In this document: in pieces, positions 1 to 13,308 of the stretch | How the letters are laid out: each line of letters begins with the position of its first letter | Numbering within the stretch: the first letter of the stretch is position 1 | Assembly: GCF_052324685.1 (NCBI RefSeq) | Contig: NC_135221.1 | Location: forward strand, 42,501-106,500 | Origin: Brachyhypopomus gauderio | Lineage: Eukaryota; Chordata; Actinopteri; Gymnotiformes; Hypopomidae | Length of the DNA: 64,000 nt | Direction of reading: 5' to 3' | Made by a program: the position numbers and the translations under genes | The notes under the pieces: generated by a model | The model's database searches: none | The model's input: only the letters and a program-made list of their open reading frames with translations | Told to the model about the DNA's origin: nothing

Positions 1-811
1 CTGCTCTGTGACGTGAGCACAGCTGTGAGTGCAGGAAGCTTCACGTCAGTTAACAGAGAGCATCGCCCAAATCAATGCAGTGAAGATAAGAAGCATTTTT
101 GCAGTTGGGATCAACACGTTCCAGGGTTTTTGTCCCCTTCTGAAGTTGTGCATATTACTGCTGATAGCAAAAAGCATCTTATATTTGTTTATAACATGGT
201 CTCAAGCAGAGAGCTCCTACCCTTTCAGTTGATATTTGTGTCAGTAAATCGAACGGCAAATGTATTTATCAACTAAACTTGACGAAACATTATTACAACT
301 GCAGCTGAACTTTTAACATCTCCTTCCATGTTATTTCTACCTGTAGATTATGTATCCTCTTCCAGTAGCCACATCATATTGGTAAGCAGTCACGTCCCTG
401 TTGGTAAACACAGGACATCCGAATTTGGGAATTTCAGTTTATGCTTAAAGTCGTACAAATGGAGTTCTGTGTCTTTCACTGGTAAAACTGGGACCGCACT
501 GCCGTCTGCTGCACTGAAAGAGGAAAATCTGAACATGAAAATTCTCCACTTTTACTCTGTAGCCAGAAATGCTGCAGGAATGTTAAATGTCTATTACACT
601 TTATTCTTTATACTGATCTAACTAGATAATCCAAATTTGGAAGCCCAAAAGGATACAGTACCTCATTAGCTACCAAAACATCATGTCCCACAACATTTTA
701 TGTGCAAACTTAACAAACGCCTGCTTCATCTCTGGCTTGTACTAAACAAACATCTTGCGAGCGTGTCCCGGCCGCACGTCCGTGTCTAACTGTGTCGTGT
801 CTTCATCCCAG
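1..811 (+). other. gria1: 3' part of the last gria1 intron
   Basis: The interval ends at a pyrimidine-rich acceptor (cttcatcccag, AG at 810-811) directly before the recognised last gria1 exon. I see no other exon of the receptor upstream in the window. The small open frames here match nothing I know. Intron identity is inferred from the exon that follows. Confidence 0.6.
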
Positions 812-976
812 CAATCCATCAGTGAGGCCATGCGCTGCTCCACTCTGGGCCGGACCAGCACCGGTGCCGGCGGAGAGAACGGCCGAATCATCACCCACGA
901 CTTCCCCAAAGCCGTGCAGACGCTACCTTGCATGAGCCATCCCCCTGGCATGGGCCTGGCCGCATCGGGCATGTGA
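812..976 (+). CDS. gria1: AMPA glutamate receptor subunit GluA1, last coding exon (C-terminal tail, partial gene)
   Basis: This exon encodes the last 54 residues of the cytoplasmic tail of an AMPA-type ionotropic glutamate receptor, with stop TGA at 974-976. It opens with [14 protein letters not shown], matching the mammalian GluA1 QSINEAIRTSTLPR. It then carries [13 protein letters not shown] and PCMSHPPGM, matching GENGRVVSHDFPK and PCMSHSSGM, so GluA1 is favoured over GluA2-4. The acceptor is ccag at 808-811. The final four residues are ASGM rather than the mammalian ATGL; Ser at -2 and a hydrophobic last residue still fit a class I PDZ ligand. The channel core and ligand-binding exons lie upstream of the window. 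Whether it is the fish a or b copy cannot be told. Confidence 0.88.
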   Translation, partial: QSISEAMRCSTLGRTSTGAGGENGRIITHDFPKAVQTLPCMSHPPGMGLAASGM

Positions 977-1551
977 CCGGCACGGGACGGCCACGCCCCC
1001 CCTACCCTGCCCAAATGCCCCGCCCCCAACATCTGCCTGCCCCTCCCCCCGGCAGCGGATGCTCCATACTGCCAAAACACTCTCGGACTTTTCTTGGTGA
1101 AAACAGCTACTGATAAAACTCTTTTCTAACGTGGGAAAACAACAACAAAAAGAAAAACGAAAATGTTTCAGCAAAAAGGAAAAATGATTTGAGAGCGGAA
1201 GACAAATGTGCAATAAGAGGCTATGGAGACTCTTTTTGACAGACAGCTTTCATCCACGCGAAGGGGTTGAAAACAACGTGTGTAGTTTCACCCCAGTGTT
1301 GTTGACAGGACTACACTCCTGATTTCCTCTGTCTTAACGTGTGTAATTTGTTGGTTCATATCAGTGTTGTCCCCCAACCTTATTTTCTTTATAAAAACAG
1401 GATCATGTACAAGACGTGATTCTTTGCACAGATTCTTAAGCAGCTCGTATGCTGTAATGACTAACAGATGGGATGATGTGGGGATTAACAGCCTATTGTA
1501 GTGATTGTAATAAGACAGTCGCTCCGGGTGGGGACAGTGTCCAGGGGACAC

Positions 1552-1722
1552 AGATTATAGTGCTAGTCCAGTGCTAGTCCAGTCCTAATCTACTGCTAGT
1601 CCAGTGCTAGTGGACAGTGCCCAGTGCTGATCTAGTGCTAGTCCAGTGCTAGTCTATTGCTAATCTAGTGCTAGTCTAGTGTTAGTCCAGTGCTAGTGGA
1701 CAGTGTCCAGTGCTAGTGGACA
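1552..1722. repeat. Short degenerate minisatellite (tagtccagtgc)
   Basis: About fifteen imperfect copies of an 11-bp unit, tagtccagtgc, with variants ctaatct and tagtggacagtg. It lies in the probable gria1 3' UTR. Confidence 0.8.
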
Positions 1723-1897
1723 AAGGCTGAATCCCTTCCCTCATTAACTGCATAGCCTAATTAAAAAAAAACATATCAATTTGTCAGTCTGTTGATAGTG
1801 TAAATACTCTGGTGTAAATCTTAACCTAGGGAAGTCGAGGAATTTGATTTGTTGTTAATCAGTAGAGCATAGCATACTGAACTTGTTGGTTATCTTG

Positions 1898-1916
1898 CTG
1901 TGTGTGTGTGTGTGGT

Positions 1917-1947
<31 letters not shown>

Positions 1948-1962
1948 GTGAGTGTGTGTGCG
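1898..1962. repeat. (TG)n followed by about 30 consecutive G and (TG)n
   Basis: A short TG tract runs into an uninterrupted G homopolymer and back into TG. The length of such runs is error-prone in assemblies. Confidence 0.85.
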
Positions 1963-3250
1963 GTTCAACCTTGCTTTGCTGCTGCGCCCCTTATCAGGCG
2001 CCATACCTGATTTGTGCCGAGATTGACTCGGGAGTGTGTGGCCACTCCCCTCGCCAATCAGTCCATCCCACGAGCAGCGCCCCCTAAAGGACGCGGGCGG
2101 AAATGTCACAAGCCACTGTGGTTAAATGTCCTTTAAATGAACTTGAGATTGGTCAGCGTGCTCCCTGACTGCCTGGTCACCCTGAGTGGAGAACGTTTCT
2201 CCTCATCCTGCACATGCAGCAGGACCTTCAGTCTCTTCTGTACTCCGAGCCAAAGCCAGGATGTTTTGAATAGTGTCGCTACAGTACAGACGTCCTTTTG
2301 ATACAATATTCTTTTATACATCGGTCACCTGTCGATCAGAAATGAATCAGCAGGCTGTGTTCAACTGCCTCGCATTTATGACACAAGATAACCAACCGGC
2401 CTGTACGCTGCTCTTATTCTGGAGGTTTGGTGACTTTATATGGACCAAACGCTAATGTAGACATTGGCAGGCTTCCCCCTCTGTGTGCATCCAGTTTTGT
2501 AAGGTTTGTGAGTCTTTCATGGGTCTACAGCAGGTTCATCTCTGAGCTTTCCACAACACTGTTCCTCGCTGCCCACCGGCTGCTGTTCCTGAGACCTGAC
2601 ATGTTCACGGTGGCCGGTGCCCACGGGCCAAACCCTCTAACCTAGGAGCTTTTAATGACCCCCCGACCCCCAACAAAAGCTCCAGTGTACAAACAGCTCT
2701 CATTGTATTTAAATACAGGAGCAACCAGCCTTGTTATGGAACGTGACCTCAGCTCTCCCCGTGACCCTTGCCCTCCCCGTGACCTCTGCCCTCCCCGCAG
2801 CCTGTGTTTGGTCTGTTTGTACCTCACTTCTTTCATAAGGTTTTCTGGACCCACTGCAGTCTGGGGTTCTTCATCGCCTCGTATCAGAACATGTTTTATA
2901 AACAGTAACTGATTTGTATAGTCTTGATAGAGACATTCAACATTTGTATAAAAAGGAACTTTTGCGAGTTGCGTGGTGTTTTACACGAGGCAGTATAAGA
3001 TGTGTACGGGTCCTTCGTGGGAGGGAGGAGATCGCAGCTCATTTGGGATCATTTGTGATTCTGGTTAATAGTGTTACACAGTTTTTGTTTTTAATATATA
3101 AACGTGACCGTCTGTGCTCATTCATACCTCACAGGCTTGTTTGTTGGTTAATTTGTTAGTTTCCTGTTTTCTGTTGATCATAACAGAAAGGTTTGGTGGC
3201 ATATGAACGGACTAGAGGGAAAGAACATTGAATCAATGATAAAACTGAAA

Positions 3251-3260
3251 AATAAATAAA
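3251..3260 (+). terminator. gria1: Overlapping AATAAA polyadenylation signals
   Basis: Two overlapping AATAAA hexamers in aataaataaa, on the gria1 strand about 2.3 kb after the stop. Another AATAAA lies about 60 bp further on. Use as the gria1 poly(A) site is inferred. Confidence 0.35.
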
Positions 3261-3442
3261 ACTTTTCTAACCAAAGTTATCAAAATGTGGATCTGTGCTT
3301 CTCTATGTTTACATAAATAAACCATATTTTTGCTTTTTGAAAAATCACTTGTGCATTTGATTTTAATTGCTTTAAGCTAAAATTATCTTAACAAGATAGA
3401 CTTACTGACACATAATGAATCTGAGGCATGAGAACAGCACCA

Positions 3443-4917
<1,475 letters not shown>

Positions 4918-5135
4918 CCAGTGTGTGTGTGTGTGTGGGTACGTGTATGTGTGTGTGTCTGTGTGCGCGAACGTGCATGCATGTGTGGGTGTGTGTGTGT
5001 GTCTGTGTGCATGAACGTGTGTCTGTGTGTGCGTGAACGTGCGTGTGTGTGTGTGTGTATGTGTGTGTGTGTGTGTGTGTGTGCGTGAACGTGTGTCTGT
5101 GTGTGCGTGAACGTGTGTGTGTGTGTGTGTGGGTG

Positions 5136-5189
<54 letters not shown>

Positions 5190-5190
5190 C

Positions 5191-5232
<42 letters not shown>

Positions 5233-5260
5233 GTGTGTGTGTGGGTGTAAATGATTATAG

Positions 5261-5294
<34 letters not shown>

Positions 5295-5302
5295 GATTAT
5301 GG

Positions 5303-5354
<52 letters not shown>

Positions 5355-5390
5355 GATTATAGATGTGTGTGTGTGTGTAAATGATTATGG

Positions 5391-5459
<69 letters not shown>

Positions 5460-5476
5460 AACGTGCGTGTGTGTGT

Positions 5477-5515
<39 letters not shown>
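4918..5515. repeat. Compound (TG)n block with aaatgattatagatg interruptions
   Basis: About 600 bp of TG repeat, broken by gcgtgaacg motifs in the first half. In the second half it is broken by four copies of aaatgattat(a/g)gatg, near 5248, 5290, 5350 and 5379. The long open frames here exist only because TG and CA repeats lack stops. Confidence 0.95.
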
Positions 5516-5573
5516 CATACATGTTTGGTTCAGTGTGGGAGGAAGGAAGGAGGAGTGAGATAACAGCTGAAAG

Positions 5574-5862
5574 CAGAGAGAGAGAGAGAGGAAGAAGAGA
5601 GAGAGAGAGAGAGGAAGAAGAGAGAGAGAGAGAGACGAAGGGAGAGAGAGAGAGGAAGAAGAGAGAGACAGAGAGAGGAAGAAGGGAGAGAGAGGGAGAG
5701 AGAGAGAGAGAGGAGGAAGAGAGAGAGGGTGAGATGGAGACAGGAGAAGTGTGAGAAAGGGAGAGAAAGAGATGGAGACAGCAAGAGAGATGGAGGGAGA
5801 CAGAGGGACAGAGAGAGGGAGAAAGAGGAAGTGAGAAAGAGGGAGAGAAGCAGAAAGAAAAG
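5574..5862. repeat. (GA)n purine-rich block
   Basis: About 290 bp of nearly pure purine on the plus strand: GAGA runs with aggaagaag variants. It follows the TG block after a gap of about 60 bp. Confidence 0.95.
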
Positions 5863-8800
5863 TGTGTTTTTGATTTGACTCATCAGTGTGTCCCACTGCT
5901 CCTGGTCTGTGTGGACAGGCCTGTTAATCACGGGTCCTCATCAGCGCGCTGACACACACACATTCTCCTGCTTGCCTGCGGGGACGTCACCGCATGTGCT
6001 GATCTAACGTGCTAACGCGCTAAAACACTAATGCGCTAAAGCACCAAACGTGCTCATGGCTGGGGTCCAACCCCCCGTCGAACATGATGTCCCGCCCACC
6101 GTCCAGTAGGGGACCAGGAGGGGACAACGACAGTGTGCAGGGCGGTGGGAGTGGCGTGGTCGTCCTGGTCAGCCGTCTGGCCTGTGGAGGGGGGCGTACG
6201 GTCGGCACAGGGAAGATGGATAGTGGAGGTAAGCAGGCGGTGTGAGAAGCAGGGATGATGTACGACAGGGAGCATGCGCCCAGACGGGATGACGGATGAG
6301 TGGATTTCAGGACCACGGAGAGGGGCTGAGGGGAGGAGCCTGGCTCGGCCGGGTGGGATGTCTGACCTCCACGCTGTCGCTAACGCAACCAGGGTCAAGT
6401 GCACCTGGGAAGAGAATGGTTGCCCGGACGACAGCGGGTCTCACGAGTCGCTCCACAGGAGCAGCAGATCCAAAATGTGAGAAAACAAAACCATCGTTCC
6501 TCGTGTTTTCTTCACGAGTTTCCAATCTTAACGGCAACGCATTCAAATTCAGAGCAAACACAATAAGAACAGGCGTATGTCCCCTGGATTAACAGAAACA
6601 CAGGAAAGAGAAACACAGAACTGATATTCAACCTGCAGGATCATCAGAAGTGGATTGTGCGTTTTAGAAAACAAAGTGCGCAGAGTAGCAAGTGTTTCTG
6701 ACCAGCCATGTGCCGTCACAATGCCTCTGATCTCAGATCTGCAGGCAGAACCCTGGACAGCAGGACCCACCAGGAACCACCAGGAACCAGCAGGACCCAG
6801 CAGTCGAATTTTGCACCCAGTCACATTACTTACCAAGTCACATGGTCCCAGGCTTCTCTTGTTACACAGCATCATGACATTCCAGACATCTCGATCAAGA
6901 CTGAACTAAACTAAATAAAGGTGAAAATCAACCAGTGCCCCAAGGAGAGACCAAAGCATGCCGTGAGAATAAAATCAGACTCTTTTTCCCCAACAGAGCT
7001 GCTGATTCTGACCTGTGGACCAGGCCTTTGTCCTGAAGAGCAGCTAAAAACCTTCTGAGTTGTTGAGAACCAGTGCTTGTGTCCGTGTGGTCCTAAACAC
7101 CCTCCATATGGACCTAAACGCCCTCCGTTCACGCACACTTGCGTTTGTCTCTCGGGGTTTGGCTATACGTGCTGTGGCTCTCAAATGATCCATTATCAAT
7201 ATTAATCTTAAGGCTATTCATCCAAGTCAAAGAGCAGTTGAATAACCAATTATGACAGTATCTACATTACTTGTTGTATACATGGCAGAATTCTTCATAC
7301 AAAGTGCTGCGCTTTGAAGTTGAAAATGTTCCTTTCTTCATCAAGGACTAAACCCTGAGCTTCAGACACCGAATAAAACCGCCAATGTTCTTTGTTGTTT
7401 CATAGAAGCAAACGTGATCTGAAGCGTCAGAAAATTCCACTTCCAGAGAGAGGCTTGGAGGCCCACGCAGGGACACAGCGCTCTTAAACTCATCTGCTTT
7501 GGTTAAAGGGTTGAACATGAAGGGATTTCACCCGTCCTCGTTACACACAGGCTGAGCTCCTCTTTGCCACTGCGGTAGGTTTAAAAAGAGATGGTACACT
7601 TCATATTCACCACCATCAACACAACCATCACACTAGAATGAAAATGGATTAGCTGGAAGGGTTTCCATGCGGTATTGTAAGGGGTTTTTTTTGTAAGACA
7701 TGGCATTTTTGATGATTATTCTAATCCCACTAAGGTCCTCTTAGTCTGAACTCGTCTTATCTCACCTTCACACTCATTCTCTCATTAAAACGCAATCACA
7801 GGCCACCAGCTCTAATATACCTGCAGCTGCCCCTTCTAAACGGGCAAGATGAACATTTCAGAGCTCACGCCTGCACATCCTGGTCTGATAGAAATGGAAT
7901 AAACACACATTTTATATCACACCACTGTGTTTTATATCACACCACTGTGTTTTATATCACTCCAGGTGCATTTTATATCACTACACTGGTGTTTAATATC
8001 ACTCCAGATGCATTTTATATCACTACACTGGTGTTTAATATCACTCCGCTGGTATTTTCCAAACGCATATTTACTCATTATTATTTTTCTCCTTCTGGCA
8101 ACCTTCACCAAGGGTTGGAGGGAGGAAACATTTCAGAGCTGGTTGGAGAGATTCATATTTAAATTTCCTGGCACGAATCGGCACAGGATGTGATGGTTCT
8201 GAAGCCATCAGAGCATCAAATCATTTCCTTTATTAATCCTCTAGTCCAGAGTCTTCCTGTCGAATACCACACCTGCCGAAGCAAAGGAGAGGAGCTATAA
8301 AGTGTGGAGACGTTGGAGACGTTGGAGACGTTGGAGACCAACGGGGCATTCAGTGAAGACTCCTGCAGTTATCTGAACCATTTTGGGGAACATTCCACTG
8401 CTCAGACCACAGCTGGGACAAACACAGGAGGACATAAATAAAGGCACATCACAGCTGTGATGGTTGTTCGAGCAGGGCAGGTAGTAAGTGGCAATTAAAT
8501 CAAGCGAGATAATCAGGGCACTAAATATGGATGATTCGCTTTTCCAACAGGTGGCTCCTTAAATCTGCATAAAAACCTTCACTCACGCTTCCCCTCATCA
8601 TCTCTTATTAATTTTGAACCTTGAAGAATGCTGCGAGTCTCCTGGTTTCATCATGACAGCCAAGACGTCTTATTGGTCCTCAGATTCTGGTGTCCTCTCG
8701 TGGAGGCTGTAGCACTGATAGCTGTTATCACTGGGCTGGGCCTGATTCTTCTGTCTCTGCCTCCGTTCCTACACTCCGTCATACCCTGTACGGTGCATGA

Positions 8801-10640
8801 CAGTGGTGACTGTTATCAGCAAGGCTGTGTATTCATCAGGGTTTAGAACGTTTGACCTGGTGTCAAATGTCCCCCTCTGCGCTGGAGTGCCATCAGAATG
8901 GTTATTGTTCACGAAGACGCACTTCCTCGATCCCTGAAGCTACAGTCGGCTGGATCTTTATCTCTGGAGCGACCGTAACAAACCGCCTGCGTAGACGTTC
9001 ACGCTCCCGTCAAACAGCCAAACAAACAATTGTCATGGCAACACCGGACCTGGTTGTGTCATCGTCTTTTGCTCTGGTGTTGATGGTGTTTTGGTAGCGG
9101 GATTTGGAAACCAGATGAATGAATATGTGGTTGCGGAACTCTCAGGAGGACTTTTACAAAGTTATTATAAAGTTATTATGAAGTTATTATGAAGTTAGTT
9201 TAAAATTAGTGTAATCTATAAAGGAAGTATCCCCCCAACTTCAGCAGTTGAGCAGAAGAATACAAAACGCAGCCGAGGCTCTGACTTCACTGAAAGAGGA
9301 GAAATTTATGTAAATAATATGCATTAAAAAAGATGAGGGCGATGGCACTCCGAGCTAGCAGCTGTCACTCTGTGTGACTCAGAAAAGCACCAATCACGTC
9401 CTTTTGTTCCGCAATCTGTCAGCGTTGCTGTGATACCAGCTCCCGCCCACACAGCTCTGCTCTGGAGTGCCGGGGGCGTCGCCAGCTGCACGGACCCCAC
9501 CCATAAAGGTGGGAGTGGCTTTTACACCCAGAGCCTGACGCACAACAGTGCAGGACGTGTGCGTGACTTGTGACTCAGCTGAGCGCCCGGTGGTGCGGAC
9601 GCTCTGTTAATCCACCCAGCGCACCTCACACAACCTGAAAAATTCATGTGTGCGCACATTCACACAGCGTGAGGCATGTGGTGGTCTTGTGTCCTAGTGC
9701 AAAAGAGAATTGGATCAAACACATTTCCTATGCAGTATTGTTGGATCTGTTCACTGCGGAGTCATATGGGGTGTTGCAGTCATGTCATTGCTATGCACAC
9801 TGGCGGTTCTCCAGGTCTGAGCTAGGATAACCGTGAGCCTGGCCCCCTTCTACACCACGCTCCCCCTCCCAACCACAGATACAGCCCTGGAAAAGACACG
9901 CTTCCGTCACACAGCACACGCTGCCTTTCACCCAGAAGAGTTCTGATCAATCAGTGCAGAAATGTCCGGGCTCGGACCAAACAGAGCCAAGGCCGACTTG
10001 CTTGAAAGGGCAGAAATTTAGCTATGTAAATAATATATAGGTTTCCATGACTCCCTAGCGATATAAAAGACGAACGATTTCCTTTGCCCGTTGATCCGAC
10101 ATGTTTTACATGGCGCCACCGACCGGAGCAAATGAGTAGCCTTTTAAAAAATGTGCTACAATCACAGCTAGGGGGACTTTTATTAAAAGCACAATCTGAT
10201 TACCCCTCTCTGCTCCCCAGCGCTTAATGACCACTGGCGCTTCTGTCTCCATGACGATGTCCAGGCAGGAGAATATGAGGTGCGCCCGGCGTGGAGCTGA
10301 TGAGAAGGTGTGAACGTGTCCTCATCAGTCAGGAGCAACGAGCCGAGTCAGGCCCACGGCCAAATCAGAGCTCGTCTGGCTAGCGAGCCGCTGGTCAACC
10401 AGGTGTGTCTCACCGATGCCTTCCTGATCTCACGTGAGTGTTAACGTTCACAGCGTTTATATATCCTGCATCCCACGTGCACGACCAACACCTGACAGAC
10501 ATCGTTTATTGAGCCTCTCTTCATGGTTCAAGTTCAGTTTGTTTTGTTATGGTATCTAACAACTTGGCTGGCTAAACATCTCACATCTCGGTTTCTATTG
10601 GCAAGTGTTCTGAGGGAGACAATGGCCTGATTTATAAATA
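5863..10640. other. Intergenic, no gene seen
   Basis: I find no exon with recognisable protein similarity on either strand. A short repeat of ttttatatcac and tccaggtgca lies near 7909-8045. Two related AT-rich motifs (gaaattta then atgtaaataatat) occur near 9300 and 10013 and may be regulatory. Confidence 0.55.
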
Positions 10641-10641
10641 C

Positions 10642-10644
<3 letters not shown>

Positions 10645-10713
<69 letters not shown>

Positions 10714-10742
10714 AGGAAAGAAAGAGAGAGAGAGAGAGAGAG
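10645..10742. repeat. (TG)n(AG)n microsatellite
   Basis: About 40 bp of TG followed by about 55 bp of AG with an aaggaaagaaa interruption. Confidence 0.95.
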
Positions 10743-10940
10743 GGAGTGCCTACACTTCCTCTCCACCTGTAGCCAATACACACAACTACACATTCTACTC
10801 CTGATTACAAACACTCCTCCCAGAATGTAACACACTGGAAGATGATGACTGTAGATCTTAATCCCATATCATGTATAGAGCATTAAATTAGAAAGGAAAA
10901 AGGCCCAAATATGCGACCGTAGAACAGCTGTTCTGCAGAA

Positions 10941-11194
10941 CCTGTGGGGTCACCATGGCGGGGCCTGTGGGGTCACCATGGCGGGGCCTGTGGGGTCACC
11001 GTGGCTGGGCCTGTGGGGTCACCGTGGCGGGGCCTGTGGGGTCACCGTGGCGGGGCCTGTGGGGTCACCATGGCGGGGCCTGTGGGGTCACCATGGCGGG
11101 GCCTGTGGGGTCACCATGGCGGGGCCTGTGGGGTCACCATGGCTGGGCCTGTGGGGTCACCATGGCGGGGCCTGTGGGGTCACCATGGCGGGGC
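10941..11194. repeat. 23-bp minisatellite, 11 copies
   Basis: Eleven near-identical copies of a 23-bp unit that begins cctgtggggtcaccatggcg. Variants are c/t in caccatgg versus caccgtgg and ggcggg versus ggctgg. All three plus frames stay open, but they encode only a repeat. Confidence 0.95.
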
Positions 11195-11289
11195 CCTCTC
11201 TGGGGTCTGAACTAGCTAGGGTCATTTCTGCATTATCTGTGACATCCACCTTGGCTTTGTGAATCTGATCCGGTCTGACAGAAACAGTC

Positions 11290-12822
11290 GGAGAGGTGGA
11301 GGGGTGGAGGGGTGGGCAGGTGGAGGGATGGAGAGGTGGAGAGGTGGAGAGGTGGAGGGGTGGAGGGGTGGGCAGGTGGAGGGGTGGAGGGGTGGAGAGG
11401 TGGAGGGGTGGAGGGGTGGAGGGGTGGAGAGGTGGAGGGGTGGAGGGGTGGAGGGATGGAGAGGTGGAGGGGTGGAGAGGTGGAGGGATGGAGGGGTGGA
11501 GGGGTGGAGAGGTGGAGGGGTGGAGAGGTGGAGAGGTGGAGAGGTGGAGAGGTGGAGGGGTGGAGAGGTGGAGGGGTGGAGGGGTGGAGGGGTGGAGAGG
11601 TGGAGGGGTGGAGGGGTGGAGGGATGGAGAGGTGGAGGGGTGGAGAGGTGGAGGGGTGGAGGGGTGGAGGGATGGAGAGGTGGAGGGGTGGAGGGGTGGA
11701 GAGGTGGAGGGGTGGAGGGGTGGAGGGGTGGAGAGGTGGAGGGGTGGAGGGGTGGAGAGGTGGAGGGGTGGAGGGGTGGAGAGGTGGAGGGGTGGAGGGA
11801 TGGAGAGGTGGGCAGGTGGAGGGGTGGAGAGGTGGAGGGGTGGAGGGATGGAGGGGTGGAGAGGTGGAGAGGTGGAGGGGTGGAGAGGTGGAGGGGTGGA
11901 GGGGTGGAGGGGTGGAGGGGTGGAGAGGTGGAGGGATGGAGAGGTGGAGGGGTGGAGAGGTGGAGGGGTGGAGAGGTGGAGAGGTGGAGGGGTGGGCAGG
12001 TGGAGGGGTGGAGAGGTGGAGGGGTGGAGAGGTGGAGAGGTGGAGGGGTGGAGAGGTGGAGGGGTGGAGAGGTGGAGGGGTGGAGGGGTGGGCAGGTGGA
12101 GGGGTGGAGAGGTGGAGAGGTGGAGGGATGGAGAGGTGGAGGGGTGGAGAGGTGGAGGGGTGGAGGGGTGGGCAGGTGGAGGGGTGGAGAGGTGGAGAGG
12201 TGGAGGGATGGAGAGGTGGAGGGGTGGAGGGGTGGAGAGGTGGAGGGGTGGAGGGGTGGGCAGGTGGAGGGGTGGAGAGGTGGAGAGGTGGAGGGATGGA
12301 GGGGTGGAGGGGTGGAGGGGTGGAGAGGTGGAGAGGTGGAGGGATGGAGAGGTGGAGGGGTGGAGGGGTGGAGAGGTGGAGGGGTGGAGGGATGGAGAGG
12401 TGGAGGGGTGGAGAGGTGGGCAGGTGGAGGGGTGGGCAGGTGGAGGGGTGGAGGGGTGGAGAGGTGGAGAGGTGGAGGGATGGAGAGGTGGAGGGGTGGA
12501 GGGGTGGAGGGGTGGAGAGGTGGAGAGGTGGAGAGGTGGAGGGGTGGAGAGGTGGAGGGGTGGAGGGGTGGAGGGATGGAGAGGTGGAGGGGTGGAGAGG
12601 TGGAGAGGTGGAGGGATGGAGGGGTGGAGAGGTGGAGGGGTGGAGAGGTGGAGGGATGGAGAGGTGGAGAGGTGGAGGGGTGGAGAGGTGGAGGGGTGGA
12701 GGGGTGGAGAGGTGGAGGGGTGGAGAGGTGGAGGGGTGGAGGGGTGGAGGGGTGGAGAGGTGGAGAGGTGGAGGGGTGGAGGGGTGGAGAGGTGGAGGGG
12801 TGGAGGGGTGGAGGGGTGGAGG
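11290..12822. repeat. 10-bp G-rich minisatellite, about 150 copies
   Basis: About 1.53 kb of a 10-bp unit, ggtggagggg or ggtggagagg, with occasional gggatggaga and ggtgggcagg variants. The plus strand is nearly free of C and T-poor. Since 10 is not a multiple of 3, the array reads as open frames of over 500 codons in several frames at once; these are not genes. Confidence 0.97.
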
Positions 12823-13308
12823 TGACTGACCTGGCAGGATGGTGGAAATCGCAGCTACACACCAACAGATGTTAATCATTCAAATATTTGCCCGAGTGAA
12901 CAAGTCTCCACCATAACGGTGTATTAATCCTGCCGATCACTCCAGCCCTGTTGTCCTCAGACCTCCACATCTTCAACCCCCTTCACACAATTAGGTCCTC
13001 AAGGGCTAAAAGCTTCCAGCCACTCTGAGGTAGGATTTGCTGCATTACCTGTGGAGAGAACACAACACTAGCAGACCTGCTGTGTCCTCACACGGAGGTT
13101 CTGCCCACTAGAGGAACCATTTAACACCACACACACAGTCCTGCTCTCCACTGTGTATGGTACATAGATTCACTGTGGAGAAAGGGGGTTGTTGCTATGC
13201 CAACATAGTGGTCCAGTCATCATACGCATATAGAGCTAATTTCTGTGAAGCACCCGTTTCATCACAATTGATTTTCTCTGACTGTACATTCCTGCTCTCA
13301 GATGCCGG
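12823..13308. other. Intergenic, no gene seen
   Basis: Unique sequence between two large minisatellites; no coding similarity seen. Confidence 0.6.

Larger units (their letters stand above)
977..3260 (+). other. gria1: Probable gria1 3' UTR
   Basis: Non-coding stretch after the gria1 stop, running to overlapping AATAAA signals at 3251-3260. Glutamate receptor 3' UTRs are often long, so this extent is plausible, but no transcript evidence is available. It contains a small degenerate minisatellite at about 1552-1722 and a long G-run at about 1916-1946. No protein-coding gene is seen. Confidence 0.4.

Noticed and set aside
5357-5931. Leu/Ser-rich frames of 130-180 codons on minus
   Set aside because: They come from the (CA)n and (CT)n complements of simple repeats.
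8628-9097. Two adjacent plus-strand open frames with a hydrophobic stretch
   Set aside because: Short, no family match, no splice or promoter support; consistent with chance.
11222-12879. Overlapping open frames of over 500 codons on both strands (EGWRGG, PPPLHPST)
   Set aside because: The 10-bp repeat has no stop in most frames; simultaneous openness on both strands marks an artefact.
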